Origin: an uncultured Bacteroidota bacterium
Lineage (GTDB): Bacteria > Bacteroidota > Bacteroidia > Bacteroidales > P3
Reading direction: 5' to 3'
NCBI GenBank assembly: GCA_902793295.1
Contig: CADBDA010000016.1
Span: forward strand, 1-64,000
DNA: 64,000 nucleotides
Position numbers and translations under genes: made by a program
Notes under the pieces: generated by a model
What the model was told of the DNA's origin: nothing
What the model saw: only the letters and a program-made list of their open reading frames with translations
Database searches by the model: none
Part shown: one piece after another, positions 42,540 to 52,054 of the stretch
How the letters are laid out: every line of letters starts with the position of its first letter
Position numbering within the stretch: the stretch's first letter is position 1

Positions 42540-43046
42540 ATGGCAGCAACCCATGTCGACGAGATAAAAGCGGAGGCCGCCAAGGCCCACAAGGATGCGA
42601 CGCTAAGGGAGCGGCTGTTTGACGATATGCAGGCCGCCAACAAGGAAACGGCGGTGCGTTCGGCATGGGTGCTGACCCACCTGCCGGCGTCGGACAACTG
42701 CCATATAGAGCGCCATCGCGAGCCATTGTCGCGTCTGGCTGTGACCACCGAAAACATTTCGCTGCGCCGCCTGACGCTGGCCCTGCTGGAACGGCTTGAC
42801 TGGCGGACGGCCGGCGACGACGCGCCCGAACACTACATGGTGCTGCTCGACTTCTGCCTGCTGCACATGATGCTGGCCGACGAGCCCTACGGTGTGCGGG
42901 CGCTCTGCATGAAGCTGGCGTACCAGATCAGCCTTCCGTATGCCGAACTGCTGAACGAGCTGCGACAGAGCCTGCTGTTGCTGCAGCCTTCGGAGTTGGG
43001 GCCGGGGGTGCGCCATACGCGCAACAAAATACTGAACAGTCTTTAG
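42540..43046 (+). CDS. Helical-repeat (HEAT-like) protein of unknown function
   Basis: 168 residues, entirely helical. Units such as ERLFDDMQAANKETAVRSAWVLTHLP and LRRLTLALLERLDW look like HEAT repeats, as in small Bacteroidetes proteins of unknown role. No signal peptide. It starts 5 bases after the lipoprotein stop and its stop overlaps the stop of the convergent patatin gene by 4 bases (43043-43046). Confidence 0.6.
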   Translation: MAATHVDEIKAEAAKAHKDATLRERLFDDMQAANKETAVRSAWVLTHLPASDNCHIERHREPLSRLAVTTENISLRRLTLALLERLDWRTAGDDAPEHYMVLLDFCLLHMMLADEPYGVRALCMKLAYQISLPYAELLNELRQSLLLLQPSELGPGVRHTRNKILNSL

Positions 43047-45376
43047 AAATCGTAGCCCAATCCCAAGTAGAACCCCACCGATTTGTTGAGGTCCGACCAG
43101 TGGATGTTGGCCTTGACGGGTCCGATGATGGTGCGGTAGGCGTATTCCAACGCCACGCCGACATAGGTGTTGGATTGCCCGCCATCGAAGAAGGTGCGGA
43201 TATTGTCCGACTCCTGCAACAGCTGCAGCGTGGCGGTGAGGTAATGCTTGGGGTAGGCTTGGAAGCGTGCGCTGAGTCCCAGGGTGCCCAGCATCCGCTC
43301 TGAGGCGACAGGCGTGCTGATGCCGATGAAGGAAATCTGTTGGTCGAGGCTCTTGTTGGCGTCGCTGATGGAGAGCATGTTGATGTATGGAACCACATCG
43401 TCGCTGATGTGCCGTGCCTCGAGAAAAGGAAGCAAGGTGAGCCGCCCTTTGCTGAGGGCCGCCTTGTAGTTGAAGTGGAAGGCATGCAGGGTGGGGGTGC
43501 GCTGGAGCCATCCGGGCAAGTAGACATTGTAGTGGAAATTGTAGAGCATGCCCTGACGGGGGAAATAGGGTTCGTCGAACGAATCGTAGCGCAGACGGGC
43601 AAAGGTGCTGGCGTAGATGTTCGATTTGCCGATGTCGGACCATGTGCCGGAGGTCAAACCATAATCCACCAGCATGGAGACCCGATAGAAATAATCCATA
43701 CGCACGCCGGTTTGCAGGTAGAGCTGCTTCCAGGGAAGGAAGGAGACATAGCCGTCGAAGCGGGTGCGGTTGAAGTCGATACGGAAATCATAGGGTTCGG
43801 AGCGGAAGGCGCCGTTGCGGATGGCCTGGAAGGAGCCTTCGGCGCAGAAGTCCACCCCTTTGCCCGTGCGGTAGGTGTAGCCGACGGAGAGGCTCGATTT
43901 CAATCCCAGTCGGGCGGTAAGGTCGAGGCGCGAACCCATCAGCCGGTTGGCGTTGAAACCGGCGTGCAGCTGCAGCGAGGCGAAGTCGTAGGCGTCGAAG
44001 CGCGCGCCGCCGTCGAGCTGGTTGATGGGCGAGCGGAAGCAGTTGAACTGCAGCGTGTAGGGGCTTTCGTTGCCCAAGAGTTCGTAGGTTACTTTTTCGA
44101 AGGCTTTGGTTCCGATCATGGTGGCCACGGCGTCGTCCACCGAATGTTTCAGCAGCACGGTGTGGAGGCGTAGTTGCTGCCGCAGGTAGGCCTCCTCCTC
44201 GTCGTTGATGCCCTTGAAGACAATCTTTTCGGTGACCACCGGGCGCGACCGCATGTTGACGGCTTTCTTGGCGTTCTGGTAGGTCATGGTGTCGCCGATC
44301 AGCTCTTTGAGCACGGCGATCTCGTCGGCGTGCGCCAGCACCGCTTGGCGTCCGCGCGCCAGAATGGAGTCGATGCTTTGGGCGTCGAAGCTGAGCAGCG
44401 AATAGTCGGTCATGTCGGGCTGGATGTAGATGTCGGTGGTGGCCAGCGCTGCCAGATAGGATTCGCGACCCAAGACGTCTGTGGTTTGGAAGATGAAGTC
44501 GACAAGGCTGTTGATCTGCTTGGCGTTGAGGGCGGGTGCGGAGATGTCGACGGTGATGATGATGTCGGCGCCCAGTTGGCGGGCGATGCTGGCCGGCATA
44601 TTGTTGCGCAGGCTGCCGTCGACGAGCACCATGCCGTTGGTTTTGATGGGTGTGAAGAGACCGGGGATGGACATGGTGGAGCGCAGGGCGTCGACGAGGC
44701 GGCCGCTGTGCCACACCTTGGGTTGGGCGGTGACCATGTCGGTGGCTACGCAGACAAAGGGGATGGGCAGCCGCAGGAAGTCCTGCTCGTCGCCGAAGCC
44801 CACCAGGAGGCTGCTGAAGAGGTTCTCGATGTTGCGGCCCTGCACGATGCCGTTGCTGAGCAGGCTGCGGTTGCTGCGTTCGGTGCGCTGGTCGTTGCCC
44901 AGAAAATCCCATTGGTAGGCGCCGAAGGGGATGCTGAGCTGGTACTGTCGGTCGAAGTCTTTCTGAATCAGCGCGTCGTAGCGTCGTGGGTGGGTGTCGC
45001 GCATCAGGTAGTTCCAATCCTGCGAACGGATGATGTCCTCCAGTTCGGAGCCGGAATAGCCGCAGGCGTAGAGGCCGCCGACCAAGCCGCCGATGCTGGT
45101 GCCGAGCACCAGGTCAACGGGGATGTCGGCCGATTCCAGATAGCGGATGATGCTGACATGGGCAGCGCCCTTGGCGCCGCCTCCGCTCAGCACCAGCGCC
45201 ACGGTGGGGCGGTGGGTGCGGATGCTGTCCATGTGCTGACGGAAGCGCTCGAAAGCCATCGAGTCGAGGGTGGGGTTGATGCCGTAGCTGAGCTGCTGTG
45301 CACGCAACGAGGCCGTCGCCGCCAGAAGAAGCAGCAATAGTAGCAGGCCTTGTCTATGGATGCGCATGCGGAACAT
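43043..45376 (-). CDS. Patatin-like phospholipase with C-terminal BamA-type barrel
   Basis: 777 residues. A signal peptide (LLLLLLLAATASLRA) exports it. Patatin domain: LVLSGGGAKGAAH (oxyanion), nucleophile Ser in GTSIGG (about residue 90) and catalytic Asp in DGSLRNN (about 250). A POTRA-like segment follows (VTEKIVFKGINDEEEAYLRQQL), then a beta-barrel of the surface-antigen type ending in an aromatic-terminated strand (GFYLGLGYDF). This PlpD-like layout is an outer-membrane lipase that presents or releases its own passenger (family knowledge). Confidence 0.93.
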   Translation of the reverse strand: MFRMRIHRQGLLLLLLLLAATASLRAQQLSYGINPTLDSMAFERFRQHMDSIRTHRPTVALVLSGGGAKGAAHVSIIRYLESADIPVDLVLGTSIGGLVGGLYACGYSGSELEDIIRSQDWNYLMRDTHPRRYDALIQKDFDRQYQLSIPFGAYQWDFLGNDQRTERSNRSLLSNGIVQGRNIENLFSSLLVGFGDEQDFLRLPIPFVCVATDMVTAQPKVWHSGRLVDALRSTMSIPGLFTPIKTNGMVLVDGSLRNNMPASIARQLGADIIITVDISAPALNAKQINSLVDFIFQTTDVLGRESYLAALATTDIYIQPDMTDYSLLSFDAQSIDSILARGRQAVLAHADEIAVLKELIGDTMTYQNAKKAVNMRSRPVVTEKIVFKGINDEEEAYLRQQLRLHTVLLKHSVDDAVATMIGTKAFEKVTYELLGNESPYTLQFNCFRSPINQLDGGARFDAYDFASLQLHAGFNANRLMGSRLDLTARLGLKSSLSVGYTYRTGKGVDFCAEGSFQAIRNGAFRSEPYDFRIDFNRTRFDGYVSFLPWKQLYLQTGVRMDYFYRVSMLVDYGLTSGTWSDIGKSNIYASTFARLRYDSFDEPYFPRQGMLYNFHYNVYLPGWLQRTPTLHAFHFNYKAALSKGRLTLLPFLEARHISDDVVPYINMLSISDANKSLDQQISFIGISTPVASERMLGTLGLSARFQAYPKHYLTATLQLLQESDNIRTFFDGGQSNTYVGVALEYAYRTIIGPVKANIHWSDLNKSVGFYLGLGYDF

Positions 45377-45413
45377 GGAGGAATGGTGGCGGTTTTGGGT
45401 GGGTTTGGGGGCG

Positions 45414-46229
45414 TCAGACGATAAGGGCTTTGAAGATCTCGGTCATGTTGTCGGCAGCCTTGTCGGCGGCACGCACCACGTCGTCGCCGTCGTTGGTGCA
45501 GTCGTCGCTGAGGTCCTTGGCGCAGTTGGTGATGACGCTCATGCCGAAAATCTCCATGCCGCAATGTCGTGCCACGATCACCTCGGGGACGGTCGACATG
45601 CCCACGGCGTCGCCGCCCAGCATGCCGAACATGCGGTATTCGGCGGGCGTTTCGTAGGTTGGGCCGGTTTCGGCGACGTAGACGCCCTCCTGCAGCTGCA
45701 AGCCCAAGCGGTGGGCGGCCTCGTGGGCACGCTGGCGCAGCGGGCGGCTGTAGACGGTGGTCATGTCGGGGAAACGGACGCCCATTTCGTCGATGTTTTT
45801 GCCAACCAAGGGGTTGGGCATGAAATTGATATGGTCGGTGATAATCATCAGGTCGCCCACTTTGAAGGAGGGATTGATGCCGCCGGCGGCGTTGGAGACG
45901 AGCAGCCGACGGATGCCGAAGCGGCTCATGACGCGCACAGGGAGGGTGACTTCCTGCATGGTGTAGCCCTCGTAGTAGTGGAAACGGCCTTGCATGGCCA
46001 TGACGGCTTGTCCGTTGAGCATGCCGACAATGAGGTTGCCCTTGTGCCCCACAGCGGTGCTCTGCTTGAAGTGGGGGATGTCGGCATAGGGGATGACGTC
46101 GGCGTCGGTGATGGCATCGGCCAGTTTGCCCAAACCGCTGCCCAGGATGATGGCGGTGGTGGGGCGGAGGGTGGTACGGCTGCGCAGATAGTCGGCAGCC
46201 TCGTCGAAGATGGATATGGGCGTGTTCAT
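45414..46229 (-). CDS. Purine nucleoside phosphorylase, class I
   Basis: 271 residues. Splits purine nucleosides with phosphate. [11 protein letters not shown] (phosphate loop), [34 protein letters not shown] and [12 protein letters not shown] are the trimeric-PNP signatures. The upstream gene's stop overlaps its start by 4 bases (46226-46229), so it is translated with the BFN protein. Length is as expected. Confidence 0.94.
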   Translation of the reverse strand: MNTPISIFDEAADYLRSRTTLRPTTAIILGSGLGKLADAITDADVIPYADIPHFKQSTAVGHKGNLIVGMLNGQAVMAMQGRFHYYEGYTMQEVTLPVRVMSRFGIRRLLVSNAAGGINPSFKVGDLMIITDHINFMPNPLVGKNIDEMGVRFPDMTTVYSRPLRQRAHEAAHRLGLQLQEGVYVAETGPTYETPAEYRMFGMLGGDAVGMSTVPEVIVARHCGMEIFGMSVITNCAKDLSDDCTNDGDDVVRAADKAADNMTEIFKALIV

Positions 46230-46777
46230 TTCTTCAGTTTTTCGATTTTTTTCATTATTTCGGCGGCGCGTTCGTAATCCTCGTCCTCTTCGCAGCGTCG
46301 CAGTTCCTCTTCCAGCTCGTCGATGTCCTCGCCGCCCGAAAGGGTGGTGCCCAGCCCGATGTCGTTGTGCTGCGGTGTGAATCCGGTCTCCTCGATCACC
46401 TTGTCGGCCATCTCGATGTCCACCGAGAGGTTGAGTGCCAGCACGACGGCGTCGCTGGGACGGGCGTCGATCTCCTTCTGGTTGAATCCGTCGCTGACAA
46501 TCAGGCTGGCATAGAAGATGCCCTCGGCGAAACGGTTGATGCGCACCAGCTCCAGATGGAGGTTGAATTCGTGCATCAACGAGATGATCAGCTGGTAGGT
46601 CATGGGCCGGTAGGCTTGACGCTGCTCCTGCTCGAGGATGATCATCTCGGCTTCGTGCTCGCCAATCATCACGGGCACCTTTTTGTCGCCCATGGGTTCG
46701 TAGAGCATCAGCACAAACATGGCTGTTTCGGTAAAGCCCTGTAAGACTTCTGTGGGATATACTTTTTTATAGTTCAA
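46226..46777 (-). CDS. Bifunctional nuclease (BFN/DUF151) family protein with UVR motif
   Basis: 183 residues. BFN core: [22 protein letters not shown] and [27 protein letters not shown]. The C-terminal 45 residues carry a UVR-type helical pair ([21 protein letters not shown]), like the UvrB/UvrC interaction motif. Family knowledge: plant and bacterial BFN proteins have DNase/RNase activity in vitro; the cell role here is unknown. Coupled to the PNP gene. Confidence 0.88.
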   Translation of the reverse strand: MNYKKVYPTEVLQGFTETAMFVLMLYEPMGDKKVPVMIGEHEAEMIILEQEQRQAYRPMTYQLIISLMHEFNLHLELVRINRFAEGIFYASLIVSDGFNQKEIDARPSDAVVLALNLSVDIEMADKVIEETGFTPQHNDIGLGTTLSGGEDIDELEEELRRCEEDEDYERAAEIMKKIEKLKK

Positions 46778-46876
46778 GCGGTTTGGTTTTTAAGATGGTT
46801 TGCAAAGAAAGGGGTGCGGTTGGAAGAGAGGAGGGACGAGAGGCGTCGGGTGGGGCATCGGGCCTTGCGGCAAGGC

Positions 46877-47461
46877 TCAGCTGTTCGCTTCCTTCAGATA
46901 GGCAGTCAGCTTGGCCACGGCACGTCCGCGGTGGCTGATGCGGTTCTTCACCTCCATCGGCATTTCGGCGAAGCTGACGGCGAAGCGGTCGGGCATGAAG
47001 ATGGGGTCGTAGCCGAAGCCCTCTTTGCCGTAGCGTTCGGTGAGGATTTGTCCGTCGACGCGACCCTCGAAATAGCGGGGTACGCCGTTCTCCAACAGGC
47101 AGATGACCGTGCGGAAGCAAGCGCGGCGGTTGGTTTTGCCCTCCATTTCGCCAAGCATCTTGTTGATGTTGTCGTCGAACGAACAATGATCGCCGGCATA
47201 GCGGGCCGAATAGACGCCCGGGCGGCCGTCGAGGGCCTCCACTTCCAAACCGGTGTCGTCGGCAAAGCAGTCGCAGCCGGTGCGCTCGTAAACCCATTGG
47301 GCTTTCTGCAGCGCATTGCCTTCGAGGGTGTCGGCAGTTTCGGGTATGTCGCCTTCCAATCCTACATCCGACAGGCTTTGGATGGAAATGACAGAGTCGA
47401 GCATTTCGCTGACTTCTTGTAGCTTATGCTTGTTGTTGGTGGCAAAAATAAGTTTTTTCAT
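46877..47461 (-). CDS. rdgB: dITP/XTP pyrophosphatase
   Basis: 194 residues from ATG 47461. Removes deaminated purine nucleotides before they enter DNA. LIFATNNKHKLQEV at the N-terminus, DDTGLEVEALDG (catalytic acidic pair), SARYAGDHCSFDDN and GKEGFGYDPIFMPD are complete. An upstream in-frame ATG (47569) would add 36 residues alien to the family, and the promoter box lies between them, so 47461 is the start. The mRNA appears leaderless. Confidence 0.95.
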   Translation of the reverse strand: MKKLIFATNNKHKLQEVSEMLDSVISIQSLSDVGLEGDIPETADTLEGNALQKAQWVYERTGCDCFADDTGLEVEALDGRPGVYSARYAGDHCSFDDNINKMLGEMEGKTNRRACFRTVICLLENGVPRYFEGRVDGQILTERYGKEGFGYDPIFMPDRFAVSFAEMPMEVKNRISHRGRAVAKLTAYLKEANS

Positions 47462-47465
47462 GTGT

Positions 47466-47474
47466 GCAAAAATA
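47466..47474 (-). promoter_or_regulatory. -7 promoter element of rdgB, leaderless arrangement
   Basis: Minus strand TATTTTTGC followed by ACAC and then the rdgB ATG. A TTG-type -33 (47494-47496) is 19 bases upstream. Transcription would begin at the start codon. Confidence 0.65.
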
Positions 47475-47551
47475 CGTTTTTTTTGTGGTTGCCACAACAG
47501 TTTGTGAGTATTATTTTGCGGAGGGACGGGCGGTTGTTGTTTTTTTTTCAT

Positions 47552-47559
47552 TACCTTTG
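47552..47559 (+). promoter_or_regulatory. -7 promoter element of nhaC
   Basis: TACCTTTG, 54 bases before ATG 47614, preceded by GTTGTT and a T-run. Divergent from rdgB. Confidence 0.5.
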
Positions 47560-47613
47560 TGGTGAACAAAGAAATGTGAGGGTGTTTGTTAATTGGCTAA
47601 AAAATATGATGTT

Positions 47614-49056
47614 ATGAACAAATCGGGTGAAGATTCCGTCCGACATATCCATTGGACGGTGGCGCTGTTGCCGTTTGTGGTTCTGATTGTGTTGCAGGTG
47701 CTTGTCATCAGGCAGTTCGGGTCGGACGCCATCGATGGAGCCAGCCAGACGGTGCTGCTCTTTTCGGCAGCGGTTGCGACGGCCATCGCCATGGTGTTCT
47801 ACAAGGTGCCGTGGAAGACCATCGACCACGCCATAGGCGACAACATACGCACCGTGGGTGCGGCAATCATCATCCTATTCCTGATAGGCGCCGTGTCGGG
47901 CAGCTGGATGGTGAGCGGGGTGGTGCCGACCATGATCTACTACGGCATGAAGGTCCTCACACCGTCGCTCTTCCTCTTTCTGGCCTGTCTGGTGTGCGCG
48001 CTGGTGTCGCTGGTCACCGGCAGTTCGTGGACAACCGTCGCCACGGTGGGTATCGCCCTTGTCGGCATCGGGACCGCCCATGGCTATGCGGTGGGGTGGA
48101 CGGCGGGAGCCATCATTTCGGGCGCCTATTTCGGCGACAAGATTTCGCCGCTGTCCGACACCACGGTGCTGGCGTCGTCGGTGGGCGAAGTGCCGCTGTT
48201 CAAGCATATCCGCTACATGCTCATCACGACGGTGCCGTCGTTCGTCATCACCTTGACCATCTTTCTGGTGGTGAGCCTGAGCCACACCGGTTCCAGCCTC
48301 CAGTTGGAGACCTCGTTTGCCGAGGGGCTCTGCAACACCTTCACCATCAGCCCCTGGCTGCTGCTGGTGCCCCTTTTCACGGCGGTGCTTATCGCGTTGC
48401 GCTTGTCGGCGGCGGTCATCCTCTTCCTTTCGGCGCTGGCGGCCGGCATCGTCATGCTGGTTGTGCAACCCGGCATTGTGGCCGGCATTGGTGACGGAAG
48501 CGCCTTCAATGGGCTGATGATCACCTTCTATAGCAGCACCTCCATCGACACGGGCAACGAAATGCTCAACAACCTGGTGCAGACACGCGGCATGCGCGGC
48601 ATGCTGAGCACCGTCTTCCTGATTTTCTGTGCGTCGGCCTTCGGCGGCGCCTTGACGGGCAGCGGCATGATGCAGAGCATCACCGGCCTGTTGGCCAGAG
48701 CCATCAGCGGCCGTCGCTCGCTGGTGACGGGGACGGTGGCGACAGGATTCTTCTCCAATATCGTCACCGGCGACCAGTACCTGAGTATCGTGCTGACAGG
48801 CAATGTCTTCAAGCGGCTGTACAAGGAGAAAGGCTACGAGGGGAGGCTGCTGAGCCGCTCGACCGAGGATTCGGCCACGGTGACGTCGGTGCTGGTGCCG
48901 TGGAACACCTGCGGCATGACGCAATCGATGGTGCTCAAGGTGCCCACGCTCGACTACCTGCCCTATTGTTTCTTCAACATCATCTCGCCCTTCATGTCCA
49001 TCAGCATCGCCATGCTGGGTTACAAAATCTTCAAAACGGAGCCCTCGGAAGCGTGA
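47614..49056 (+). CDS. nhaC: Na+/H+ antiporter, NhaC family
   Basis: 480 residues, about eleven membrane helices. LVTGSSWTTVATVGIALVGIG, ISGAYFGDKISPLSDTT and TGDQYLSIVLTGNVF are diagnostic for NhaC. The inner-membrane exchanger expels Na+ in exchange for H+. The ATG at 47614 is used; a TTG at 47593 adds only seven polar residues. Neighbouring genes give no hint of a dedicated partner. Confidence 0.92.
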   Translation: MNKSGEDSVRHIHWTVALLPFVVLIVLQVLVIRQFGSDAIDGASQTVLLFSAAVATAIAMVFYKVPWKTIDHAIGDNIRTVGAAIIILFLIGAVSGSWMVSGVVPTMIYYGMKVLTPSLFLFLACLVCALVSLVTGSSWTTVATVGIALVGIGTAHGYAVGWTAGAIISGAYFGDKISPLSDTTVLASSVGEVPLFKHIRYMLITTVPSFVITLTIFLVVSLSHTGSSLQLETSFAEGLCNTFTISPWLLLVPLFTAVLIALRLSAAVILFLSALAAGIVMLVVQPGIVAGIGDGSAFNGLMITFYSSTSIDTGNEMLNNLVQTRGMRGMLSTVFLIFCASAFGGALTGSGMMQSITGLLARAISGRRSLVTGTVATGFFSNIVTGDQYLSIVLTGNVFKRLYKEKGYEGRLLSRSTEDSATVTSVLVPWNTCGMTQSMVLKVPTLDYLPYCFFNIISPFMSISIAMLGYKIFKTEPSEA

Positions 49057-49104
49057 AAACCAAAAACTTTTGTGGCCAAAGGGCCGAGATTCCCTTTTTT
49101 TGCG

Positions 49105-49113
49105 TATATTTGC
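49105..49113 (+). promoter_or_regulatory. -7 promoter element of the phosphofructokinase gene
   Basis: TATATTTGC, 52 bases before the start. The -33 is not at the standard distance. Confidence 0.5.
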
Positions 49114-49165
49114 AGTTCTAAAAAATAGTTTACAGAATACAAAAAACTTTAAAACAAAGCATATT

Positions 49166-50398
49166 ATGGGTAAATCAATTGCAATTTTGACGGGTGGCGG
49201 TCCTGCGCCCGGAATGAATACTGTGGTGGCCTCGGTGGCCAAAACCTTCCTGCGCGACGGCTATCGCGTCATCGGTCTGCATGGTGGCTACTCGGCACTT
49301 TTCACCGACAGTCCGCGTATGCAGGACCTCGATTTCCTCACCGCCGACGAAATCTTCAACAAGGGCGGTTCGATCCTCAAAATGAGCCGTTTCAAACCGA
49401 CCGACGAGGACTTCGAGAAACGTTTCAATCTCAAGTTCTTCACCGACAACGAGGTGGAACTGCTGGTCACGGTGGGCGGCGACGATACCGCTTCGACAGC
49501 CAACCGCATCGCCAAATTCCTGGAAAGCAAACATTATCCCATCGCCAACATCCATGTCCCCAAGACCATCGATAACGACCTGCCGCTGCCCAACAGCAGC
49601 CCCACCTTCGGCTACAACAGCGCCAAGGCACAGGGATGCGTTCTGGCCACGGCCGTGATGGAGGATGCCCGCACCAGCGAGAACTGGTTTGTGGTCAGCG
49701 CCATGGGCCGCTCGGCCGGCCACCTGGCCCTGGGCATTGCCGGCGCTTGCCATTACCCGATGGTCATCATCCCCGAGTTCTTCAACAAGACCGAAATTAC
49801 GGTCGAGAAGATCGTCAACATGGTGATTTCCTGCATCGTCAAACGCAAACTGATGGGCATCAACTACGGTGCCGCCATGATTTCGGAAGGCGTCTTCCAT
49901 AGCCTCAGCGACGAGGAAATCGCCAAGTCGGGCATCCATTTCAGCTACGACGAGCACGGCCATCCCGAATTGGGCAAGGTGTCGAAGGCCCACATCTTCA
50001 ACGACCTGCTGGAACGCAAAGTGAAAGAGCTGGGTCTGAAGGTGAAATCGCGTCCGGTCGAAATCGGCTACGAGGTGCGCTGCCATACGCCTATCGCCTT
50101 CGACCTCACCTATTGTTCGCTGATGGGTATGGGTGTCCATACGCTCTTCAACCAAGGCATCACCGGCTGCATGGTCTATTGCGACCAGCAGGGCACCGTC
50201 TCGCCGCTGTACCTGAAAGACCTTCAGGATCCTGTGACCGGCAAGATTCCGCCGCGACTGGTCAACGTCAACAGCAACAAGGTGTTGTCGTATGTCAACG
50301 ACATCATGGACTACATCACACCGGCCGACTACGAGGCTGCCAAGAAGTACCTGCCCAATCCTGAGGCTTACGACTTCAAACGCATCTTGAACTGGTAA
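49166..50398 (+). CDS. pfp: PPi-dependent 6-phosphofructokinase (PfkA superfamily)
   Basis: 410 residues from ATG 49166 (MGKSIAILTGGG). Makes fructose-1,6-bisphosphate, here probably from PPi. GGGPAPGMN at the N-terminus, GGDDTASTANRI, PKTIDNDLP, and MGRSAGHLAL are seen. The second Asp of GGDD and the Lys-rich PKTIDND typify PPi-using enzymes; ATP-PFKs have Gly at the former site. Bacteroidetes often use this reversible form in glycolysis. The upstream in-frame extension to 49070 crosses the promoter and is not used. Confidence 0.9.
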   Translation: MGKSIAILTGGGPAPGMNTVVASVAKTFLRDGYRVIGLHGGYSALFTDSPRMQDLDFLTADEIFNKGGSILKMSRFKPTDEDFEKRFNLKFFTDNEVELLVTVGGDDTASTANRIAKFLESKHYPIANIHVPKTIDNDLPLPNSSPTFGYNSAKAQGCVLATAVMEDARTSENWFVVSAMGRSAGHLALGIAGACHYPMVIIPEFFNKTEITVEKIVNMVISCIVKRKLMGINYGAAMISEGVFHSLSDEEIAKSGIHFSYDEHGHPELGKVSKAHIFNDLLERKVKELGLKVKSRPVEIGYEVRCHTPIAFDLTYCSLMGMGVHTLFNQGITGCMVYCDQQGTVSPLYLKDLQDPVTGKIPPRLVNVNSNKVLSYVNDIMDYITPADYEAAKKYLPNPEAYDFKRILNW

Positions 50399-50426
50399 CC
50401 GGCGTTCCGGTTGTCCGCTTTATAGA

Positions 50427-50460
50427 GGGGGTGCATCGCTATGCATCCCCTTATTTTTTT
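50427..50460 (+). terminator. Terminator after the phosphofructokinase gene
   Basis: Ten-base stem GGGGGTGCAT / ATGCATCCCC (one G-U pair), CGCT loop, then TTATTTTTTT. Confidence 0.85.
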
Positions 50461-50522
50461 GGCCTTCTGATACAATATGTATATTATTTCTTCGTTATCA
50501 AACGAAAATCACATCTGTAAGT

Positions 50523-51833
50523 ATGCACCTCAAAAAATATATCCTACCTCTTCTGCTGGTCGTCGCGGTGGGGCTCTCGATGCCCGCCATGGCCCAAAGC
50601 AAGTCGAAAAAACAGCTGGAACGGGAAAAGACCCAACTGGAAAACGAAATCAAACGTCTGAATGCCGACCTGGCGAAGGCCAAGAAGAACACCAAGCTCA
50701 ACGCCAACCAGTTGGCGGCGCTCAACAAGAAAATCAACGAGCGCAACAAGCTGATTGATAACATCAACGGACAGCTGTCGCAAATCGACAGCCAGATTTC
50801 GAAGATGAACGACAGCATCTCCAACATCCAGTCGCGCAGGGCCTCGCTGCAGCAGAGCTATGCCGCCGCCGTGCGGTCGCTGTTCCGCGAATACAACAAC
50901 GTCGACAAATGGGTGCTGCTGTTCGATACGCCGTCATACAACAAGGCGCTGCTGCGCACCAAATACTTCAAACGCTACAACGAATTGCGGCTGCGCCAGT
51001 CGAAGGCTATCCGCCAATGCGAGAAGGAATTGGAAGATGCCAATGCCGAACTCAAACGCCAAAAGGATGCACAGACAAGCCTGCTGAGCCAGGAAACCCG
51101 CCATCGCGAACAGCTGGCCAAGGAACAACGCCAGAAGGAGGCCTCGATGAAGGAGTCGAAAGCCAACGAGAAGAAACTCTCCAAGCAGCTCAGCAACAAA
51201 GAGGCGCAGAAACGCAAACTGCAACAGCAGATACAACGACTGATTGACGAAGAGGTGCGCAAGGCCAACGAACAGCGTGCCGCCGCCCAGAAAAAGGCTG
51301 CCGCCGCTGCCGCTTCGAACAAGACCACCACTACCAAAGGCACTGGCACCACCAAGAGCAACACCACCAAGACAACCGCTGCCACGTCGAATACCGTAAC
51401 CGACAAAACGACGGCCGCCGAAACGGCGCTCTCCAACGACTTCGCTTCGAACAAGGGCCGATTGGCATGGCCGGTGGCATACACCTCCATTGCCCGCAAC
51501 TATGGCGTGTATACGCACGAGAGCGGTGGACAGAACATGAACAACGGCATCGACCTGGTGACGGTGCAGGGCACCAATGTCTATGCGGTCTTTAAGGGCG
51601 TAGTGTCGCGCACGTTCACCTGTCCTAACGGCACGCTGGGCGTCATTATCCGCCATGGTGACTACATGACGGTCTACTGTAACCTGGCATCGCTTTCGGT
51701 CAAGAGCGGTCAGCAGGTGGCCACCCGTGCGGTTATTGGCACCGTCGCCAACGACGGCAATGGCCATGGCGAATTCAGCTTCCAGCTTTGGAAAGGACGC
51801 GAAAGCCAGAACCCCCGCAGCTGGCTACGCTAG
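50523..51833 (+). CDS. EnvC-like protein: coiled coil plus degenerate LytM/M23 domain
   Basis: 436 residues. A signal peptide (LLLVVAVGLSMPAMAQ) exports it. Residues 25-260 are long coiled coils rich in Lys/Glu/Gln, then a Thr/Lys/Ala linker, then a LytM fold (about 310-436). The zinc ligands of active M23 peptidases are absent: NNGIDLV where H-x-x-x-D is expected, MTVYCNL instead of Y-x-H-L, and EFSFQLW for the closing H-x-H. EnvC in other bacteria has this same loss and works by activating amidases at division. So an amidase activator is likelier than an endopeptidase. Confidence 0.85.
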   Translation: MHLKKYILPLLLVVAVGLSMPAMAQSKSKKQLEREKTQLENEIKRLNADLAKAKKNTKLNANQLAALNKKINERNKLIDNINGQLSQIDSQISKMNDSISNIQSRRASLQQSYAAAVRSLFREYNNVDKWVLLFDTPSYNKALLRTKYFKRYNELRLRQSKAIRQCEKELEDANAELKRQKDAQTSLLSQETRHREQLAKEQRQKEASMKESKANEKKLSKQLSNKEAQKRKLQQQIQRLIDEEVRKANEQRAAAQKKAAAAAASNKTTTTKGTGTTKSNTTKTTAATSNTVTDKTTAAETALSNDFASNKGRLAWPVAYTSIARNYGVYTHESGGQNMNNGIDLVTVQGTNVYAVFKGVVSRTFTCPNGTLGVIIRHGDYMTVYCNLASLSVKSGQQVATRAVIGTVANDGNGHGEFSFQLWKGRESQNPRSWLR

Positions 51834-51874
51834 TTTGAAGGGTGACAATGGTTGATTGTGGGCATTTTGATTGC

Positions 51875-52054
51875 AGGTTTAAACTTCCAATCTCGGGTTT
51901 AAACCTCCAATTTCAGGTTTGAGCTTCTGATCTCTTTTTAAGCCTCCACACTTTGGTTTGAGCTTCTGATCTCTTTTTGAGTTTTCACACTCTGGGTTTG
52001 AAATTCCAATCTCCGGTTTGCGCTTTCACACTCGGGTTTAAGCCTCCCATCGCT
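51875..52054. repeat. Nine 20-bp tandem repeats abutting lpxH
   Basis: Exactly 180 bases in nine 20-base units, consensus about GGTTTGAGCTTCCAATCTCT, no spacer. Units drift at 3-8 positions. The last unit touches the TTA that is the lpxH stop codon (minus strand). It fills almost the whole gap between the EnvC-like gene and lpxH. Confidence 0.9.

Noticed and set aside
47462..47569. Upstream extension of rdgB to 47569
   Set aside because: It crosses the promoter and adds 36 residues unlike the family.
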